Assembly (NCBI GenBank): GCA_027943335.1
Contig: BSBK01002076.1
Span: forward strand, 1,554,001 to 1,618,000
Source of the DNA: Chamaecyparis obtusa
Lineage: Eukaryota > Streptophyta > Pinopsida > Cupressales > Cupressaceae
Length of the DNA: 64,000 nt
Direction: 5' to 3'
The notes under the pieces were generated by a model. It worked only from the letters and a program-made list of their open reading frames with translations. It was not told the DNA's origin and did not search any database. Position numbers and translations under genes: made by a program. Positions 59,801-64,000 of the stretch are shown one piece after another. Every line of letters begins with the position of its first letter. Within the stretch, counting starts at the first letter, position 1.

Positions 59801-62800
59801 GGATAAAGCTTTGAAGGATGTTGCTACTCAGGGAATTGTGTCTCAAATTCCCCCAATATATTTGGATAGTTCTATCAATGCCAACCTTGAAAATATTGAC
59901 CCATTCTTCTTAAGTGTTCTTGTGAATGGGATGAAATTAAGAAATTGTATGATTGATAGTGGTGCTTGTAATACTGTCATGCCTTTCAAAATCATGGAGA
60001 GGTTGGGCCTTAAAGTTGATACAATGTAGGGCAGATGTTGTGCAATGGATCAGAGGGAGGTACTAGTCATTGGGACTATCAATGCAATGCCATATAGGTT
60101 GGCAGCATATCCAGAGAAAGAGTTAACAATGAGTGTTTCGGTGGTGGATATCCCTCCTCATTATGGGATGTTTCTATCTAGAAGATGGAGTGCTGCCATG
60201 GGTGGAAGTTTACAGTGTAATTTGTCCTATGCAACTTTCAACATTGATGATCAGTCTGTGAAGATTGAATGAGAGCCAAGAGTATGCCACATTATTGAGA
60301 GAAACATAGATAATGAAACTACATGTTTTGTGGATACTAATGTAAATGCTTTTAGGGAAGAGATCCCTGTATTTGAAAATGAGCTTGTTTTCTCACCTAT
60401 TTCTACTGAGGTAGGTGCTGACTATGTGAAGGGTGATTTGTGGGTCATGTACTTTGATGGTGCAAACTGCAAAGATGGTGCAGGAGTAGGTATTTTACTT
60501 ATTTCTCCTAATGGAAACACCTACAAGTTCTCTTTCACATTGAATTTCTTTTGTACCAACAATATAGCAGAATATGAGGCCTTGTTGTTAAGACTGAGGT
60601 TGGCACAAAATCATGGTATAAAATGCATAAGTGTTATTGGTGATTCTGAGTTGGTGGTGTCCCAAGTCAGCTCAGTATATGCTTCCAAGAATAGAAGGTT
60701 GAAACAATATAGGAATGCAGTGTGGGATTTGATTGAGCATTTTGATGCTTTTAATATTGAGTGGAGGGATAGGACTAACAACAAGATGGCTGACTTGCTG
60801 GCCAATATTGCAATCAATCCTAATGATGTTACATTCTCTGGTATTTCTAAAGTTGAAATTCAGGCTAGGCCTAGTATACCAAACAATATTGAGAATTGGC
60901 AAGTTTTTGATGATGATAATGATATTTTGAAGTTTATGGATTGCAAGGATCAGTATCATGGTCAGGAACTTGATTGTTCAGCCTTGGTTGAGTCAATAGA
61001 AGGAAGGGAGGTTGTCTTAGGCAATGAGGTTATTCAGCTTAGAACTAACAAGGTACCCAAGGGGCTTGTTGTTTTGGAGACTGTCTTTGACAACCAAGAT
61101 AGAGTTCAAAAGAATATCAAAGGAGAAGATCATGCTGATCTTGAGGAGATAAATCTTGGATCACATGAGGCACCTAAGAAAGTATACATTGGTAGAGATA
61201 TATCTCAAAAGGTAAGGAGACCTTTGGTTGAATTATTGAGGAAATTTAGGCATATTTTTTCATGGTCGTATGATGACCTAAAGGTTTATAGAGAGGATTT
61301 ATTTTAGCATGTTATTCCATTAAGAGAAGATGTTAAACCTTTCCGACAAAAGCAAAGGCCTATTAATCCTACTTTGAAACCCAAGATGCAAGAAGAATTA
61401 ATGAAGTTGAGAGATGCTGGCATTATCAAGCCTATAAGGCATTCTTCTTGGGTGTCAAATCTTGTTCCTATAAGAAAAAAGAATGGTGACATTAGGCTTT
61501 GTGTGGACTTTAGAAACTTGAACATCAGCTCATTGAAAGATAATTATTATTTGCCCAATATGGAGGCTATGTTGTAGAGAGTAACTGGATCAGAATTGAT
61601 GTCAATGATGGATGGTTTCTCTGGCTACAATCAGGTCATTGTCAAGGAATTAGAATAATTCAAGACAACCTTTACAACACCTTGGGGAACATATGTTTAT
61701 GTGAGAATGCCTTTTGGTCTCACAAATGTTGGTGCTACTTTTCAGAGGGCAATGGATGTTGCCTTTTCAGATTTCATTAATGATTTCCTTGTTGTGTATT
61801 AGGATGATTTAACTGCCTATTCCAAGAAGGAAGATGACCATTGTACTCATTTAGAGAAAATATTTATGAGGGCCTTAGAATTTGGCATTTGATTAAACCC
61901 AAGGAAATGTGGTTTTGGTGTCACAGAAGGTAAGTTGCTTGGCCACTTAGTTGGGAAGCAAGGAGTGAGAATTGACCCAGAGAGGGTAGCAGCAATTGAT
62001 AAAATTTAGAGGCCAAAGATTGTTAAAGGGATTCAGTCCTTCTTTGGTCAGGTCAATTTTATAAGGAGGTTTGTGACAAACTTTGTAGAGGTTACTAGAC
62101 CTATTTCCAAGATGTTGAAGAAGGGATCTGTAATCAATTGGGAGGGTGAGCTTGATGAGGCTTTCAAGAATATCAAGTAGGCTATCAAAGATGCACCAGT
62201 GCTAAAGGCACCTGATTATAGTGTCCCAATGCATATCTTGTCTTTTGCATCTTTTCATACTATTGCTGCACTTTTGTTACAAAAGAATAAGGATGGTTTT
62301 GAGCAGCCTATTGCATTTTTCAGTAAATCTTTGCAGGTTGCAGAATTGAAATATGATATAAATGAAAAATAGGCTTATGCACTTGTGAAGGCAATCAAGG
62401 CTTTTAGATGTTACTTGATGGGAGCAGTTGTGATTGCTTTTGTGCCAAGTGTAGCTGTGAAGGATATTTTCTCATAGTAGGAGGTGTTTGGAAGAAGATT
62501 CAGATGGATCAATAGGATCCAGGAATTCAATGTTGAGATCTAGATCACTAAATTGGTTAGAGGACAGGGATTGGCTAAGTTAATGGCCCAATCCAATCTA
62601 GATGCAAACTAGGTAAATCATTCTGAAATTGATTATACATGTGATATGGATGATTGTATTTAGTATCAGGATATTATTTACTATTTGAGAAACATGAGGT
62701 GTCTAGATAGTATGAATGATAATCAAAGGAGGACATTGAAGTTATAGGCCATCAAGTATGTAATTGTGAAATGTAAGTTGTATAGAAAAAATTTGGATTG

Positions 62801-63917
62801 CATATTATTGAAATGTGTAGATGAGAATCAGGCTAATCTATTGTTGAAGGAGATTCATGAGGGAGTTTGTGGTGAACATTATATGGGTAAAACAACCACT
62901 CATAAGATCTTGAGAGAAGGATTTTGGTGGCCCACAATCTTCAAGGATGCAAAACAGTTGGTAAGGAGATGTGATGCTTGTCAAAGGTTCTCTGGTAAGC
63001 TTAAGTTTTCAGGTAATATACAATTAAAACTAGTAGAAGTTTAGGCTCCTTTCCAGCAGTGGGGAATTGATTTCATAGGGGAGATACCAAACAAGTCAAG
63101 TGGAGGACATTCATGGATCTTAGTTGCCATTGATTACTTTACAAAGTGGGTAGAAGCTGTACCTACAAGGAATGCAACTAGCAGGGTGGTAATTGACTTT
63201 CTAATGAATAATATTGTTACAAGGTTTGGGTTCCCTGAGAGGATAGTGAGTGACAATGCTATGTGCTTCAGGTTTGCTGAATATAAGGACTTTTGCAAAG
63301 GTTTGGGAATTCAGATTTCTAATTCCTCACCTTATCATCCGCAAGGAAATGGTCAGGCAGAATCTACTAATAAGAGTCTGATTAAAATCTTGAAGAGGAT
63401 TCTGGAGAAGAATAAGAGGGCATGGAATTCAACGCTACCATTAGCTTTATGGGCTGATAGGGTAACTGTGAAGTGGGCAATTGGTTGTGCACCATTTGAC
63501 CTGGTGTATGGAATTCATGCTAGAATGCCTCAGAATAATTTGTTGGAGATGTACAAGTTTGTGCAGTTGTATGATGATGACATTGATGATGAGATGCAGT
63601 TGAGAATTGAGGACCTCATTAGGTTGGATGAAACTAGAAGAGAATCAGTTGCAAGGAATGCCAAATTGCAGTTGCAGGTTAAGAATCTATATGATAAAAA
63701 GACTGTTGACAGAAAGTTTGAACCTAGTGATTTGGTGTTAGTTTGGAATGCCAGATTGGAGGATAAGGGGAAACATGGTAAATTTGATCCCATTTGGTTA
63801 GGGCCATATCTGATTCAGGAGAAATGGGGCCAAGATTCTTACATCATCAAGGATTTTAATGGTGATATTCAAGAGTTTCCAGTTCATGGACAATTCTTGA
63901 AGCAGTACTTCATTTGA
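56874..63917 (+). pseudogene. Element E gag-pol polyprotein (gag, protease, RNase H-like, RT, RNase H, integrase)
   Basis: A single frame of 2,347 codons from ATGGATAAGAGG (56874) to TGA (63917), with no frameshift and 26 in-frame stops: 21 TAG, 3 TAA, 2 TGA. gag with coiled coil (57.4-57.85 kb) and capsid core (58.1-58.7 kb: RDKVPKFAGNNAISCEEHLR, ARDWFKRLP); a CCHC-like motif near 59.0 kb (CVAWQSPHSAEHC); protease (MIDSGACNTVMP, near 59950); RNase H-like domain 60.43-60.83 kb (YFDGANCKDGAGVGILLIS, AEYEALLLRLRL, VIGDSELVVSQV, KMADLLANIA); RT 61.3-61.9 kb with its YxDD box broken by a stop (61797-61808); gypsy RNase H 62.2-62.5 kb; integrase zinc finger 62.85-63.0 kb and core (IDFIGE, VSDNAMCF, GNGQAESTNK); C-terminal domain to the end. 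Confidence 0.95.
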
Positions 63918-64000
63918 AGTACTTTGTTTTCCATGAACAGTAGTTAGGGTTGTACATCTTGTAAATTTCTATATATAAGTTGCTTTCCCCTACCCTGTTT
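63918..64000 (+). other. Start of the 3' region of element E
   Basis: 83 bp after the polyprotein stop. No polypurine tract or LTR start is reached before the window ends. Confidence 0.7.

Larger units (their letters stand above)
53579..64000 (+). mobile_element. Element E: Ty3-gypsy retrotransposon with 3.1-kb LTR, running off the window
   Basis: 5' LTR 53579-56691, primer site 56695-56712, polyprotein 56874-63917, then the start of the 3' region. The left TSD would be GTTCC (53574-53578); the right one is outside. Long LTR, primer site type and domain content fit the Tat/Ogre branch of plant gypsy elements. It inserted into the second gene of D2. Confidence 0.93.

Noticed and set aside
56874..63917. 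Alternative genetic code with TAG read as Gln
   Set aside because: CAG and CAA are also used freely for Gln in the same frames, TAA and TGA stops occur too, and the bias spans unrelated elements; methylated-cytosine decay explains it better.

Overview
The window is intergenic DNA from a very repeat-rich nuclear genome, almost certainly a land plant. The evidence is Ty1-copia and Ty3-gypsy elements of plant type, tRNA-iMet primer sites, a TRIM element and a plant-type hAT transposase. Very long LTRs (3-4 kb) and heavy C-to-T decay would suit a large genome such as a conifer, but nothing seen proves the lineage. I found no host gene, tRNA or rRNA; nearly every base can be assigned to a transposable element.

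The layout is a nest of insertions, rebuilt from target-site duplications and from split copies of repeats. The base is a decayed Ty1-copia pol fragment (1-1713, +). Into it went a minus-strand gypsy-like element A (3' LTR 1714-2546; gag and protease at 43.6-46.1 kb; primer site near 49.0 kb; 5' LTR from 49015). A has gag and protease but no visible reverse transcriptase or integrase. A is interrupted by a segment at 6.0-9.69 kb holding an unknown broken minus-strand ORF, itself hit by a 335-bp TRIM and a 2.1-kb small LTR element. A also carries two copies of a TIR element B (9779-43424, split; 47306-48253).

B copy 1 is split by a large hAT transposon, D1 (10129-42693; ends CAGGGAT...ATCCCTG, 7/8 matching TSD). 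Without its own insertion D1 is about 10.6 kb and has two tail-to-tail genes: a BED/hAT transposase (39253-41993, -) and a second gene (13105-38845, +) for a roughly 1,260-codon protein with a G-patch motif and long coiled coils. A second copy, D2 (49458-53578), keeps the same arrangement as far as it survives. This two-gene hAT is the most interesting system here.

The 3' end of the D1 second gene is broken by gypsy element R (16833-38777, -, LTRs about 4.07 kb, TSD ACTAT). The upstream LTR of R is broken by non-autonomous LTR element S (30761-38060, +, TSD GGATC), which encodes a coiled-coil/five-zinc-knuckle protein and a 1,024-codon protein of unknown function. D2 is cut by gypsy element E (53579 to beyond the window, +, 3.1-kb LTR). 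R and E both carry an RNase H-like domain upstream of reverse transcriptase.

R, S, E and the D2 transposase keep single uninterrupted reading frames over kilobases and are broken almost only by stop codons, mostly TAG. That is the pattern expected from deamination of methylated cytosine in CAG/CTG contexts in silenced elements.
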